A DNA stretch of 64,000 nucleotides from Hyposmocoma kahamanoa (lineage: Eukaryota > Arthropoda > Insecta > Lepidoptera > Cosmopterigidae): positions 6,272,631-6,336,630 of the forward strand of contig NW_020653945.1 of the NCBI RefSeq assembly GCF_003589595.1, in the 5' to 3' direction. Below are positions 29,157 through 39,432 of the stretch, in pieces. The position numbers and the translations under genes were made by a program. How positions within the stretch are numbered: position 1 is the first letter of the stretch; every line of letters starts with the position of its first letter. Below the pieces are notes generated by a model, which was given only the letters and a program-made list of their open reading frames with translations, was not told where the DNA came from and ran no database searches.

Positions 29157-32100
29157 GTAAGACTCTGGTAATTAAATTATTATAACTTATTGCAGGTTTC
29201 TTACCACGATATGATTTCTTTTTATTTTCCTTTCTCTCTTTATTTTGACTGTCAGTCAACCAACCCGTGACCATGGAGCGTGTAACCGCATGACCGTATC
29301 GAAATATCGAGGAAAAAAGAAATATATCATGGTATGAAACCCGTAATTAGTGATAGTGGTTGAGATGCGTCACATAACTCTTGTTTCAAATGTAGCGAGT
29401 TTCTTCAAAAGGGTGGGGGTCTGAAAATCAGCTTTAACAGAGACTTACCTTTTTATCTACTATACACGATGTTATTTAAGGAGAAACTTGTATATTACTG
29501 TACTCATTGTAGATAAATAAAATTGTTTATTGTTATTATTATAATCATTTAGTGAACACACACGAATGCGATAAAATCTACGCGTAGTTAACCATAAATA
29601 TTATAAATTACGTAATTAGGTTTTTCGCGATTGCAGCACATTAGAAATGAATTATTATACTTATTATAGATAAATTAAATCACATGTATTCGTTTTCTCA
29701 AACAAAGTTATCAAAGCCCCAAATGCCTGTATTTTCACCAGCACCAGAACTCAGTAACGCTCACATTACTGCTTGGCGGCAGAAATAGGATAGGTGGCAG
29801 TATTTACCTAGACGAACTCTATCACGAGGACCTCTATTGCTGCTAGCGTCTACATGAAACAAATTAAGTATATGTGAAATTTTGTAATTCCACTACTTTC
29901 TGACTTATTTTGTTCGTAAAACCATATATATAAGAATTTTGCAGATGTGGCCTTATTACATCAAGGGTTGTTAAGGAAAACCACCCTAGTGACTATAGTT
30001 TAGAATAGAACTGTAAGTGTTGGTTTGTTTTGAAAAAAAAAGAAACAAATATGCGTTACTTTAAATCAGAAAATATTTCATTTGCAACCTTTTGCGTTAG
30101 TTAGATTCGAAAATCCGATTTCAGGTGTATTTACATAGCATGTCCATGCGAGTTATCAAGTTAAGATTCTATAATTAAACGTCAAGCTTTGTAGAAATTT
30201 ACGACTATATATTTAAAAACTTGTTTGTGTTTGTAAAATATTTCCAGTGCACTTAAAATATCTAAGGGAAAAACGAAGAGAATACATACCTGAAGCCAAG
30301 GCATCTAAACTTGATAGAATAATAAAAAAACTTGATCACATAGACGATATTTACTATATCATGATTGAGGAAAACTATAAAGACGATATCTCTCCAGAAG
30401 ATAAACTAGGTGAGGTTTTAAATTTATTGCATGTCAGGATATTTCACCACCAGATATTCAATTATTTTTTTGTGAAATTACTCCACTAGTTTGTTATAAT
30501 TATTAATACAAAGATCGAACAGTTACAAAAAATAACTTCGATCCAACTGGATTCGAAAGAAGAAATAGATTTCTCAGAGATGGCGCTGCGGTAAAAAAGT
30601 CGTTAAAAACCAGAAACAAAGATTTGCAACAAGCACGTATAGAAAAACTCGTAAGGTCCGCGGCTTTGTTCCGTCGCTTGATTGGCATAGCGTCTGCCAG
30701 GGTTTGTTAGAAGACGTTGGTTCGTATCCAGCCGGATCGAAGGAATTTTTTCTAAGTGTGTGAAGTTTTGTTTACTTTCATCTAAATTAGTAATTGTGTT
30801 GTTTTTATTTAAAAAACAGACATAGGTATATATGTATAGATTTAACGCGTAATTAACGTTAAATGCGGTATTGTAAAAGTAATTTCAGAATTCGTATTAC
30901 AATAAAATATGATCGCAATTTGACTGGCCGTATCTGAATGATTTTCAGCTCTCCCACTACCACTCATATACCAATACAAAAACAACTTTCCCTTGGCACT
31001 GTTATGCCGTCTTGGTTATATGGGGAAAATGTTGGGGAGAATGCTTGCGCGGGGCATTTTTCTGTTGTGTGGAGGAATCCACCTGGGTATGTCTCCGCTG
31101 CGGGCTGCAGAGAGATTATCGCCGGACTTGTATCGGCTAAATGATGGTCTACTCGGCTTATCGAGTATTTAACTGGAAATAGAGACGAAATGCATTTAAT
31201 TTGTTTGAAAACTATTCTGCCAAATCATTACTGTGACAACTGCGCTCCGATTGGCCAGCCCCAATTCGAAACACAAATGTTGTCGGGTGTCGTCAATTCT
31301 TTCACTTCAATTGGACCAGTTTAACTTGAGTTTTGCTATAATGGACGAAAATTGAAAAATTACATATTTAATATTCAAGTACCGTTAATTTGTGACGTTG
31401 ACGTTTGTCGTGCGATGACGCAAACGACAGTTGATATTAAGGCCTATTTGCCTGATAAGTTGGCTATTTGCCTTATTTCGTCTCTATTTCTGGTTATATA
31501 CGCGATGATTCGGCTGCTCGAAACGGAGGAGCAACGCCTCCCTCCTGACGAAGTAACACACACCGCACCGTCGTTCTCCTTATGACAATTCTTAGTCCAA
31601 ATGGTCACTGTTCCACTCTATAGGAAGTGATGACGCAATGCTGATATTTTCAGACTAATACTTATACATTTCAGTTTATAATTTATTCAACAACTTCACA
31701 ACATGGATACCAAATATGCAGCCCTTTAAATCGAATCCTAAGCCGGCGTTGCGCACTTTTTTTGACCTGGAAAACAAGTATTTAAAATATATGACGTATT
31801 CACAAAAAGTTGATTCGCAAAACAATTTTGATCCTACCCCTGAATTATTTCGTGAGTGGTTTTGATTTTTGTCTATATTAACGTGGAATGTCTCGATTCT
31901 GTACATATACAAAAACTTTTGCGTGAATGTGTTAATAAACTTATAGTATTTTCAACTGAAGTATTATAATAATGTAAAGTTTAAATTATATGTCAATTCT
32001 TGTTATATACAAATGTGTTATACACATAGCGCTCAATAAATGACAATTTTGAGGAAAATTATATATAAAAAATGGCTAAGTAACAAGCTCCACCATATAT

Positions 32101-35100
32101 TATTATAGTTTGGTTGAAAATATTTATTTATTTACGTTTGGACCCGAACATGTGAACGCTTTTGTACGAAGACAGGAAAGTGACATATCACTGTAAATAT
32201 AATACATTGTAATAAAATTTTGTGATAAAGTTTTCAGAGCTAGTTACAAACATCTTATAGCACTTTTTGATCGGGTTTACTGCAAAAAATTAGAAAATGA
32301 GAAAAAAATACATAACATATTACATACTGCGAACTATTTAAAAGCAAATTTAATAGTATAATTTATATTTGACCTTATATACAACAGGAGCCTGATACCG
32401 TTTACTCTAGTCCTAATATGAGGTTTGCTGATTTTGCTCTTACAGTTCTAATGAAAGCACTAATTTTTGATGCCTGCCGTTTATCATTTGTAAGTAAAGA
32501 TCGAATATGTCATAAAATTAATGACCATTAAATGAATTTTAGAGTACTGTATTGAACGTTTAGCAAAGCACAAGATTGAAAATATCTCTAAACGACCACC
32601 GAGATGTAATATAACACAGGAGTGTGCGAAGACTATTTACTCAGGCGGCGACAATGGATACTCCCTTACTCACAGGTATTTAGCTACTCTTTTGTTATTT
32701 GAAAAAATAGATTTCACGTCAATCTTACCTCATGGAAAGTGACGATTAGGTCATCGATGAAACATCCACCTAAATAATGCCCATCCAATCTCGCTTTGAA
32801 AAGCCCCATGTTATACCATTCAGGGAATAGGTATACAGTCTGCATTCCACTCCATAGACGTTCGCCATATAAAATTGGAAGCGTAACGCTTTGTGCGAAT
32901 CTTTGTGATATCCACAACATAGGGGTGGAACCCTAGTCTACGTCTAGTCTCCCGATGATGGAAAGGGGAAGGCAGAATTAAATCGTGCAATTCCATCGCA
33001 CAGTCTCCGTGATAGGAACCGTTATCAATGGCTTGTTGGAATAGTATACATTTTTCTCAGTTTTCTTTTTAACAACACTAGTAGTAGAACTGCCACCTTA
33101 CCTATTTCTGCCACCAAGCAGTAATGTCAGCATTACTGTGTTCCGGTTTTGAAAGGTAAGGGTGCTGGTGAAATTACAGACACACGGGACTTGTCCACTT
33201 ATGTCTCAGGGTGACGGGCGCAGTGGCAGTGTCACTGAGATTCTTGCGATTTAAAGCTCTGAGTGGCACTGCAACTGTTATGGATAGGCGTGAAGCTTAC
33301 CATCAGGCACACGACTTGTTCGTCCCGTCACTTGATATCATAAAAAAATATTGTGAAATTTTATAACCCTCCCATAGGCGATACGCCTGTCCATAACAGT
33401 TCAGGGCCATTCAGGGCTTTAAAACACAAAGATCTGAGGGGCACTGCCACTGCATCCATCACCCTGAGACATAAGTTGATAAGTGTGTGATAAATGTGCC
33501 TGTGATGTCACCAGCACCCTTACCCTTCGAAACAGGAACGCAGTAATGCTCACATTACTAAGCTTAGGTCCATAGCGTCTGGCATGGTTTGCTAGGAAAC
33601 GGCGGTTCGAATTCGGCCGAAGGATTTTTTCCTAAGTGTTCTTCTTGTTTGTGTTAATAAATATCTAAATATAAATATCTTTGTATTAATAAATATAACA
33701 AACTAGTGGAGTCATTTCACAAAAATAATTGAATATCAATTCAATAAAAATTTTATATTTTTCCTTTTTATTTTTATATATTTTTTCCTTTAATTTAAAT
33801 AGGTTAATTTAGTTATCGCAATTGTCAATGTACAAGTACATAATTCCAAGTTGCAAATTTGTACTTTCCAAGGGGTGGGTCGTGGTGACCTGAAATGCAG
33901 ACCTTACGTCTGGTTTAGGCACCAGTCTCCCACAGTATAATTCTTGCTTTTACGTATTGTCCTTGATATAATGCTCAATGTACCTATAATGTGGTGAGAA
34001 AATAAACAAACTTATTATTATTATTATATAGTATTTTTTTATATTTTTCACAGGCTTCTTTTACTTATTATGGCGAAGATGAGCGTCCACTGTAGTATAA
34101 AAAACTTAAAGGCGGATCAACATTTGGTCGAGAATCTCTGTCATAAAGCTTATGACGAGGGTCGTTACATCGCTATGCATATGTTTAAGCTACTAGATCT
34201 ATTATTCGAACAAGGTCAGTGAAAAGACGTATTCTTATCATTATACAGAATGTATTAAAAATAAATATTTCAATTTAGGTACTGATTTTTATCGATATCT
34301 CTCACGAAGTTGTTGTTAGTCAAAATACCATTTTTGCTTTTTAACTTAAATATATCCTTTTTATCTTTATTATAAGTTCGATGTTTGAAAGTAAATATTA
34401 AGTGATTACCTTACTTTTAACCGACTTCAAAATAAAGGAGGAGGTTTTCAATTCGACAAAAGGCAAAACTGAGTAAGTTATTATAAACAATTTACAATAC
34501 ATATTCTAGAAAGTTACCTATATCGCATAGTAGAAGTGACTGTCCATTGTATAATTTTTTTAACCGACTTAAAAAAAGGAGGAGCTATTTTTTAAGTATG
34601 TTATAACATTTATGAACCGACTTCGACGATTTTTTTGTTGGAAAGAGGGTACCTTAATAGTGGTCCCATTTAAATTTGAAAATAATCCACCTCTAAGGGT
34701 AATAAATTAGGGGATGTATGACATTTGAGGTCCGTTTTTTAGTACTCTATACTGAGATTATAAATATGAAACCTGTAATTTGCATAAAAATAGAATATAT
34801 TTAAGTTAAAAAGCAAAAAATGGTATTTTGGTTACAACAACTTACGCGGAAGATATTTACCCAGGTTATGTTCTACAAATTTTACAACTTTCAAAACAAT
34901 TGTTTAAATAAGTAGGCTTTTTAAGTTTTATAAAAATATAAACAACTTTTAGTTTATAATCTGACAGTCCTAATATACCAAATTTAAATAGTTTAAAATA
35001 ACTACGCAGCATATAATCACACTAATTGTATAGTTTATACCTAAGGAATTCTATGTACTTAAAACTATTTAGAATACCCAACTTAGAAAAGTTCGAAATC

Positions 35101-38100
35101 AAAATTTATTTTACTGATAATAAAAACCTGTGGTTCCGACAGTACGCAACCTTACTGTAATAAGGCCACATCTGGAAAATGATAACTTTTTAGGAGAGAA
35201 ATTTAAAGTTTCTTCTAACGAAAAATTGACAACTTTTTTATGCTTAAAATGGAGAGTATAAAGTTTCACATAATTATATACATATAATTTGATCCATGTG
35301 GTTTATATTATATTTCACTTTCTCGAGTTCAAAGCACTTTTGATGTGTGATGATGTGTGGCCTTAATATTCTAAGGGTACGATACACATTGACGGCTTGT
35401 ACACTGGTTTCCATGGTGTCGCCATCATTGAGGTCTCGGGATTGATCCCCGACTGCAATGCAGAAAAACTAAGTGGTGAAATTATAGGCACATGGAACTT
35501 GTGAACTTATGTCTCAGTGTGACGGGCGCAGTGGCAGTGCCCCGCAGATCTTTGCGATTTAAAGCTCTGAGTGGCACTGCAACTGTTATAGACAGGCGTG
35601 TAGCTTACCCTTAGGCGCACGACTTGTTCGTCCCGCCACAAGTTTTCTATTAAGTTTTTATTGAATGTCAGGACATTTTACCACCATGATGTTCAATTAT
35701 TTTTTGTGTAATTGCGTTTTCTATATTCTCTCGGGTCTGGATGTTTGTGGTACAGTCGTTGTTTTCGATATCCATAACATAAATGCTTTAGTTACTTACT
35801 TTCAGAGCAACGTACGTGATGTTGTCTAAAAATGTATCTAACGTCCAAAATATTGATTTAATCCAATTTACAGTAATGATGTGCACAATGTACGGATACT
35901 CAGAGTTTTTTGTACAAAGATGGTTCGATGCTCTTTTACGTCACCAAACTAAAGCAGGATGTTTTACACTTGGTCATCGTAGAAAAACTCTCATATCAAA
36001 AGAAACTCTTGTTAACGGAACTTGCGACTATCATCTTTCAACTGGAGGAATCGCTGCCCTGGGAGCCAGTGTGAGGTGAGCGTTGTTGAGTGGGCTTGTT
36101 TATAGCAATTCACAATTAAGACAAATATAGTTGATTACTATGACAATGTTCATAAACTTTTAAATTGGAGCACTGTGTGTGCCCTTTGACTCACAGTGAT
36201 ACGTGCAATTGCGGTTATCTTTTTAAGTACCTATTACGTTAGTTAAATTGTGCACCTAGGTTCCTTATTATATTCCTATTTGTGAGAATCTGTAATTGAC
36301 TTTCATTTGTCATTATTATTATTTAATTTATTTTTAACCTGTTACGAGCTCTGGAGACACGTGTATCTAACGATTTTCTTATTTAAAAAAATTGTATTTA
36401 AATGTTGGACGAACACAGCTGCACGTTAGAGCACCGTGTGGAGGACGCTACAGTACCTACCAAAATCGTCAGGGACGGAGTGTGTCTCTAGCTATTGTGC
36501 TGTTGGTCTTCCTATTAGACAGATAATCAGTACGGAGTACTAAAACAACCGATCTGAAAAGTCATATATTCATCCGTAGTTTGTCACCCATTGAGGTGGA
36601 ATATCTTCTTCAAATTTAAATGGGACCACTTCTGAGGTACTTTCCAAACAAAAAAAGAATAATCAAAATTAGTTCACAAACCGGCTGGAGTTATCGCGTG
36701 ACATACATACAAAAAAAAAGAAACATATAGTGGATTTGAGCACCTCTTCTTTTTTTAAGTCGGTTAAAAAAATAAAGCCTTTCGGCACTATTTATAATGC
36801 CGCGAACCGGAATGAAAACGAATTTTTGAACCGGAATTGTACATACCATAATGAACTTTATGCCAAAGGTTTCGTGTGCGAATTGTACATTAGGGTACCT
36901 AAGTTGGTGAATTATTGTCTAATGAAAAGTTAGTTGTAGTAATGTATACCTTACCTTCACATTAAGTATTGATATTACGTGTGTGGAGTCCAAAATAGAG
37001 TACTTGAACTACAAGGCTACCACGGTCAATAATTATGAGGCAAGAGTTTACGATAGACGTAAGTGTAACTACGCATGTCGCAGCTTGATGCGTAATAGCC
37101 TTAGCTCATATAGCACTGTTAATACTATAGTGTATTTTCTATAAAAGTGTATTTTTTCAGAATCGTTGAAAAACGAAAATAATCATTCATTTTCTGTGAC
37201 AAATTACTATTATTTTTGTAAAGGTTAATTTTTATTACAGATATTTAAACAATTTCCTACTTGTCAAATATATTTAAAAATAAAAGGGGAAAAAAAATTC
37301 ATTTTTTGAGTAACGACAGTTTTGTCCAAGACTAGCTCACAAAAAGTTTGTCTCATTTTGAGTTAAGTAGATGTTTTTTAATTGTGTCTTGCAATATTCT
37401 AACGATGGTTTTATTGACATGTAGAGAATAAAATTTTATGTTCAGCGGTAGTATAATCTCGAATTTCGCACATTTTGAGTTACAACACTATTGTAATAGC
37501 AGTGCGATATACACATACACAACTCAGCTAAAGTTTGGTTCAAAGCGAAACATTCAAAACGAGTACTAAACAAACTGTCCTCAATAGTCATTCAACCCCT
37601 AGTTTGCCGCCCTTCGAGGTGGAATATTTTCTTCTAATTTAAATGGGGCTATATCTGAGGTACTCTCTTTCCTACAAAAAAATTATCAAAATCGGTTCAC
37701 AAATGCCGAGTTGTCGCGTAACATACATACAAAAAAAAATACACACTGTCGAATTGAGAGCCTCCTCTTTTTTGCTTTTAAGCTGTAAGTTTTATTCCGT
37801 GCAGTATGCTTTGCATTATAAAATATTAAAGTACAAGCATGGTGGCTGTCGATAATGTGATCTGTTTACCCGTATATTCTGTCTTGTAGAAATGATTTGT
37901 ATGTAGATATATATAGTCCCGTTTTGAATGTTTAGTTTAAAAGTCAACACGTTACGGAGCAGGGGTTAAGCGGTGCAACAAATCAGTATTTACAAAAATA
38001 ATAGCTGATAGATTAACTTTATTAACGAACATAATATAAACAAAGTATCTAACTAAACAAAGTAATTCTCTTTGGCAACAGGTACATAATGGAGACTGGA

Positions 38101-38187
38101 TATAAAGAAAAAATTTTAGAATCTGAAAGCGATTTGGATGACACAGAGGATGAAATTCCAGATGAGACTGCAGAAGGACTATTCTAG
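28964..38187 (+). CDS. C16orf89-like: C16orf89/UPF0764-family gene, copy 3 (complete, seven exons)
   Basis: Exons are 28964-29156, 30248-30409, 31675-31851, 32543-32675, 34054-34214, 35874-36075 and 38082-38187 (1134 nt, 377 residues plus stop). All introns are GT-AG with phases 1,1,1,2,1,2. Residues 1-22 look like a signal peptide (CIKTVLVILSLKS). LDDFLNALIGVVQQ and PGFVFGAFVAN follow. Residues 178-222 hold CNITQEC and GYSLTH, very close to the vertebrate family pattern. Residues 222-276 hold LCHKAYDEGRYIAMH, and later come MYGYSEFFVQRWFDALL, QTKAGCF, CDYHLSTGGIAALGASV and an acidic tail (SDLDDTEDEIPDE). This is the most diverged of the three tandem copies. It differs in gene structure by one extra intron near the end. 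No stops or frameshifts are seen, so it is probably functional; its biochemical role is unknown. Confidence 0.87.
29716..29850 (+). repeat. Family A fragment (3' half)
   Basis: GTATTTTCACCAGCACCAGA, ACTGCTTGGCGGCAGAAATA and GAACTCTATCACGAGGACCT. Copy 3 intron 1. Confidence 0.8.
30248..30409 (+). CDS. Copy 3 exon 2
   Basis: The acceptor is TTTCCAG and the donor is CTAG/GTGAGG. The length of 162 nt is phase 1 on both sides. It encodes LKYLREKRREYIPEAKASKL, IIKKLDHIDDIYYIM and DDISPEDKL: a charged, helix-rich stretch. Confidence 0.82.
30420..30765. mobile_element. SINE-2, inverted composite
   Basis: The left side has the SINE-2 3' end reversed (ACAAAGATCGAAC, then CGATCCAACTGGATTCGAAA). The right side has a + strand head (TTGATTGGCATAGCGTCTGC, GACGTTGGTTCGTATCCAGC, CGGATCGAAGGAATTTTTTC). 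The arrangement equals that at 5300-5625. It follows copy 3 exon 2. Confidence 0.75.
31164..31503 (+). mobile_element. MITE (CCAGAAATAGAGACG family)
   Basis: GAGTATTTAACTGGAAATAG with AGACGAAAT at the left is inverted in ATTTCGTCTCTATTTCTGGT with TATATAC at the right. The body shares TCTGCCAAATCATTACTGTG with 3140-3370. Copy 3 intron 2. Confidence 0.8.
31675..31851 (+). CDS. Copy 3 exon 3
   Basis: The acceptor is ACATTTCAG and the donor is TTTC/GTGAGT. The length of 177 nt is phase 1 on both sides. It encodes YNLFNNFTTWIPNMQPF, FFDLENKYLKYMTYSQK and NNFDPTPELF. The LF-N-T-x-W start matches copies 1 and 2. Confidence 0.83.
31852..32542. other. Copy 3 intron 3, no element recognised
   Basis: AT-rich intron between exons 3 and 4; no repeat of the families named here and no coding segment. 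Confidence 0.6.
32543..32675 (+). CDS. Copy 3 exon 4 (Cys cluster, GYSLTH)
   Basis: The acceptor is AATTTTAG and the donor is CACAG/GTATTT. The length is 133 nt, as in copies 1 and 2. It encodes QYCIERLAKHKI, PPRCNITQECAKTIYSGGD and NGYSLTH. An NIT glycosylation sequon is present. Confidence 0.87.
32705..33040 (-). mobile_element. Non-LTR retrotransposon C-terminal remnant, antisense
   Basis: The minus strand encodes RFAQSVTLPILYGERLWSGM, FPEWYNMGLFKARLDGHYL and a short tail, homologous to the + strand copy at 15344-15665 and to 40085-40270. Frames upstream are broken. Copy 3 intron 4, against the gene. Confidence 0.8.
33083..33345 (-). repeat. Family A dispersed repeat
   Basis: ACTGCCACCTTACCTATTTC to GCACACGACTTGTTCGTCCC with GTCA. 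A second, inverted family A copy starts 25 bp later. Confidence 0.85.
33370..33559 (+). repeat. Family A fragment, inverted to its neighbour
   Basis: AGGCGATACGCCTGTCCATA through GATCTGAGGGGCACTGCCAC to GCAGTAATGCTCACATTACT. It forms a head-to-head pair with 33083-33345. Confidence 0.8.
33560..33745 (+). mobile_element. SINE-2 fragment with 3' tail
   Basis: CATAGCGTCTGGCATGGTTT, CGGCGGTTCGAATTCGGCCG and AAACTAGTGGAGTCATTTCA then CAAAAATAATTGAATATC give the second half of the SINE and its 3' end. Copy 3 intron 4. Confidence 0.7.
33840..34027 (+). mobile_element. Retroelement 3' tail with (TTA)n
   Basis: GTCTGGTTTAGGCACCAGTC with TCCCACA and the ending AAATAAACAAACTTATTATT are like the trailer of the retroelement at 11690-11820. 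It ends about 27 bp before copy 3 exon 5. Confidence 0.6.
34054..34214 (+). CDS. Copy 3 exon 5 (EGRYIAM motif)
   Basis: The acceptor is TTTTTCACAG and the donor is CAAG/GTCAGT. The length is 161 nt, as in the other copies. It encodes LLLLIMAKMSVHCSIKNLK, LCHKAYDEGRYIAMHMF and LLDLLFEQ. A retroelement 3' tail ends about 27 bp upstream of the exon. Confidence 0.87.
34410..34770 (+). repeat. Family C repeat, two pieces
   Basis: ACTTTTAACCGACTTCAAAA (34413 on) and TTTTTTAACCGACTTAAAAA (34555 on), the second with the right-end motif GACATTTGAGGTCCGTTTTT. Copy 3 intron 5. Confidence 0.75.
35158..35370. mobile_element. Short MITE, TAAGGCCACA termini
   Basis: TAATAAGGCCACATC at the left and GATGTGTGGCCTTAATATT at the right are inverted. 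The body (ACAACTTTTTTATGCTTAAA) is shared with 48085-48110. No coding. Copy 3 intron 5. Confidence 0.7.
35392..35470 (+). mobile_element. tRNA-headed SINE-3 fragment
   Basis: GACGGCTTGTACACTGGTTT, CCATGGTGTCGCCATCATTG and TCTCGGGATTGATCCCCGAC match the head of the minus copy at 50215-50440. Confidence 0.6.
35474..35640 (-). repeat. Family A fragment
   Basis: GGTGAAATTATAGGCACATG to AGGCGCACGACTTGTTCGTC with CCGCCAC. Copy 3 intron 5, 230 bp before exon 6. A short SINE-2 3' piece follows at about 35650-35710. Confidence 0.8.
35874..36075 (+). CDS. Copy 3 exon 6
   Basis: I place the start at 35874, after CAATTTACAG, because this restores the reading of the other copies (Gln-Val-Met-Met-Cys, like Tyr-Val-Ala-Val-Cys). 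The donor is GTGAG/GTGAGC, leaving in phase 2. It encodes MMCTMYGYSEFFVQRWFDAL, QTKAGCFTL and CDYHLSTGGIAALGASV. Confidence 0.86.
36560..36775 (-). repeat. Family C repeat
   Basis: It ends CTTCTTTTTTTAAGTCGGTT with AAAAAA, the reversed left terminus of the family. Copy 3 intron 6. Confidence 0.7.
37150..37520 (-). repeat. Unnamed dispersed repeat, homologous to 42535-42860
   Basis: Its reverse complement (GATTATACTACCGCTG, CGTTAGAATATT, TTTTTGTGAGCTAGTCTTGG) aligns with GATTATACTTTTGCTG, TGTTAGAATATT and CTTTTGTGAGTAATTTTGG at 42548 on. Copy 3 intron 6. No coding capacity. Confidence 0.6.
37590..37790 (-). repeat. Family C repeat
   Basis: ACACTGTCGAATTGAGAGCC with TCCTCTTTTTT at the right is the reversed family C left end. 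Copy 3 intron 6, 290 bp before exon 7. Confidence 0.75.
38082..38187 (+). CDS. Copy 3 exon 7 (acidic C-terminus)
   Basis: The acceptor is TTTGGCAACAG and the stop TAG is at 38185-38187. It encodes YIMETGYKEKILESES, then an acidic stretch (DLDDTEDEIPDET) ending AEGLF. The first residues align with KWILENVY and RWILETDY of copies 1 and 2, which have no intron here. Confidence 0.8.
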
Positions 38188-38358
38188 ACTTTTAATAATA
38201 TAATATTATGGAATACTTGTTTTTAATTTTCCAATTATTAAAAAAAATAAGTTCCTATGGTATTTCTTGTGTATGTATTTTCTTTACGTATTTTGAGATT
38301 GCCGTCAATACATATAATTGTTGTGTTTACAATGTTGTGAACACAGTGTTATTGTTGT

Positions 38359-38364
38359 AATAAA
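38359..38364 (+). terminator. Poly(A) signal of copy 3
   Basis: AATAAA occurs in TTGTAATAAATAAAATAAAAAA, about 170 bp after the stop. Overlapping signals make this a good candidate 3' end. Confidence 0.5.
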
Positions 38365-38399
38365 TAAAATAAAAAAATGTAAATTAATTAGTTCTAAGT

Positions 38400-38660
38400 A
38401 GCAGTAGGGCTTCTTGTGAACGATTCGTCCAGGAAAGTACTGCCACTTTTATCTATTTCTACCTTGAAGCAGTAATGTGATTCCTCCGTTCCGGTTTTGA
38501 AGGGTAAGGGTGCTGGCGGAATTATAGGCACATGGGATTTGTCAACTTATGTTTCAGGGTGACGGGCGCAGTGGTAGATTTAAAGCTTTGAGTGGCATTG
38601 CAACCGTTTTGGATAGGCGTGTCGCTTACCACCAGGCGGACGCCTTGTTTGTCCTGTCGC
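38400..38660 (-). repeat. Family A dispersed repeat
   Basis: GGGCTTCTTGTGAACGATTC to GGCGGACGCCTTGTTTGTCC with TGTCGC. It lies 35 bp after the copy 3 poly(A) signal. Confidence 0.85.
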
Positions 38661-38694
38661 TTAATATCATAAAAAATACTTACAGTTAACAGCT

Positions 38695-39432
38695 GTGGTA
38701 CCTAAGTCTTAGTACATATCGACTATTCCGTAGAACAAAGANNNNNNNNNNTGGATATCCGATAGACTGTTGTTTGATTTTATATTTCCGAAACGAATAA
38801 AGGTAAATAAATTTCCAAAACACTTTTACATGGGCCTAAGTTTGAATAACGAAATTATTTTGGTAATGTACCTATTCTCTTTTTGCTATATAATCACAAC
38901 GGACTATGTTCTTCGGATGAGTCGCTATTTGTAATCTGTTGTCCAGTAATTAAGACGCGACTGAGTGACTAATGGTCAAATATCCGATTCAAATTGCAAA
39001 AAATAGGGCACAAAATGCTCTTTTAAAAACCATTAAAATTAGTTAACTTGTTTGATTAGTGGTACCTAAGTCTTAGTACATATCGACTATTCCGTAGAAC
39101 AAAGATCTATATGCAAGACTACTTGTTCTCAGGACATAGTACATTTCGTTCGTTCTTCTTCACTGTGGATATCCCGAATTAAGGTAAATAAATTTCCAAA
39201 ACACTTTTACATGGGCCTAAGTTTGAATAACGAAATTATTTTGGTAATGTACCTATTCTCTTTTTGCTATATAATCACAACGGACTATGTTCTTCGGATG
39301 AGTCGCTATTTGTAATCTGTTGTCCAGTAATTAAGACGCGACTGAGTGACTAATGGTCAAATATCCGATTCAAATTGCAAAAAATAGAGCACAAAATGCT
39401 CTTTTAAAAACAATTAAAATTAGTTAACTTGT
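38695..39432 (+). repeat. Tandem duplication (~365-381 bp) across an assembly gap
   Basis: GTGGTACCTAAGTCTTAGTA starts at 38695 and again at 39059. AGGTAAATAAATTTCCAAAA starts at 38801 and again at 39182, followed by about 250 nearly identical bases in each. The first copy holds the N gap and about 25 extra bases. Either a recent tandem duplication or unresolved haplotypes at a contig join. Confidence 0.9.
38742..38751. other. Assembly gap (10 N)
   Basis: Ten Ns inside the first unit of the tandem duplication. Confidence 0.99.

Noticed and set aside
35816..35873. Copy 3 exon 6 starting upstream, at an ATG in the same open frame (MMLSKNVSNVQ...)
   Set aside because: The acceptor at 35871-35873 gives the exact phase and alignment with copies 1 and 2; the upstream codons have no counterpart.
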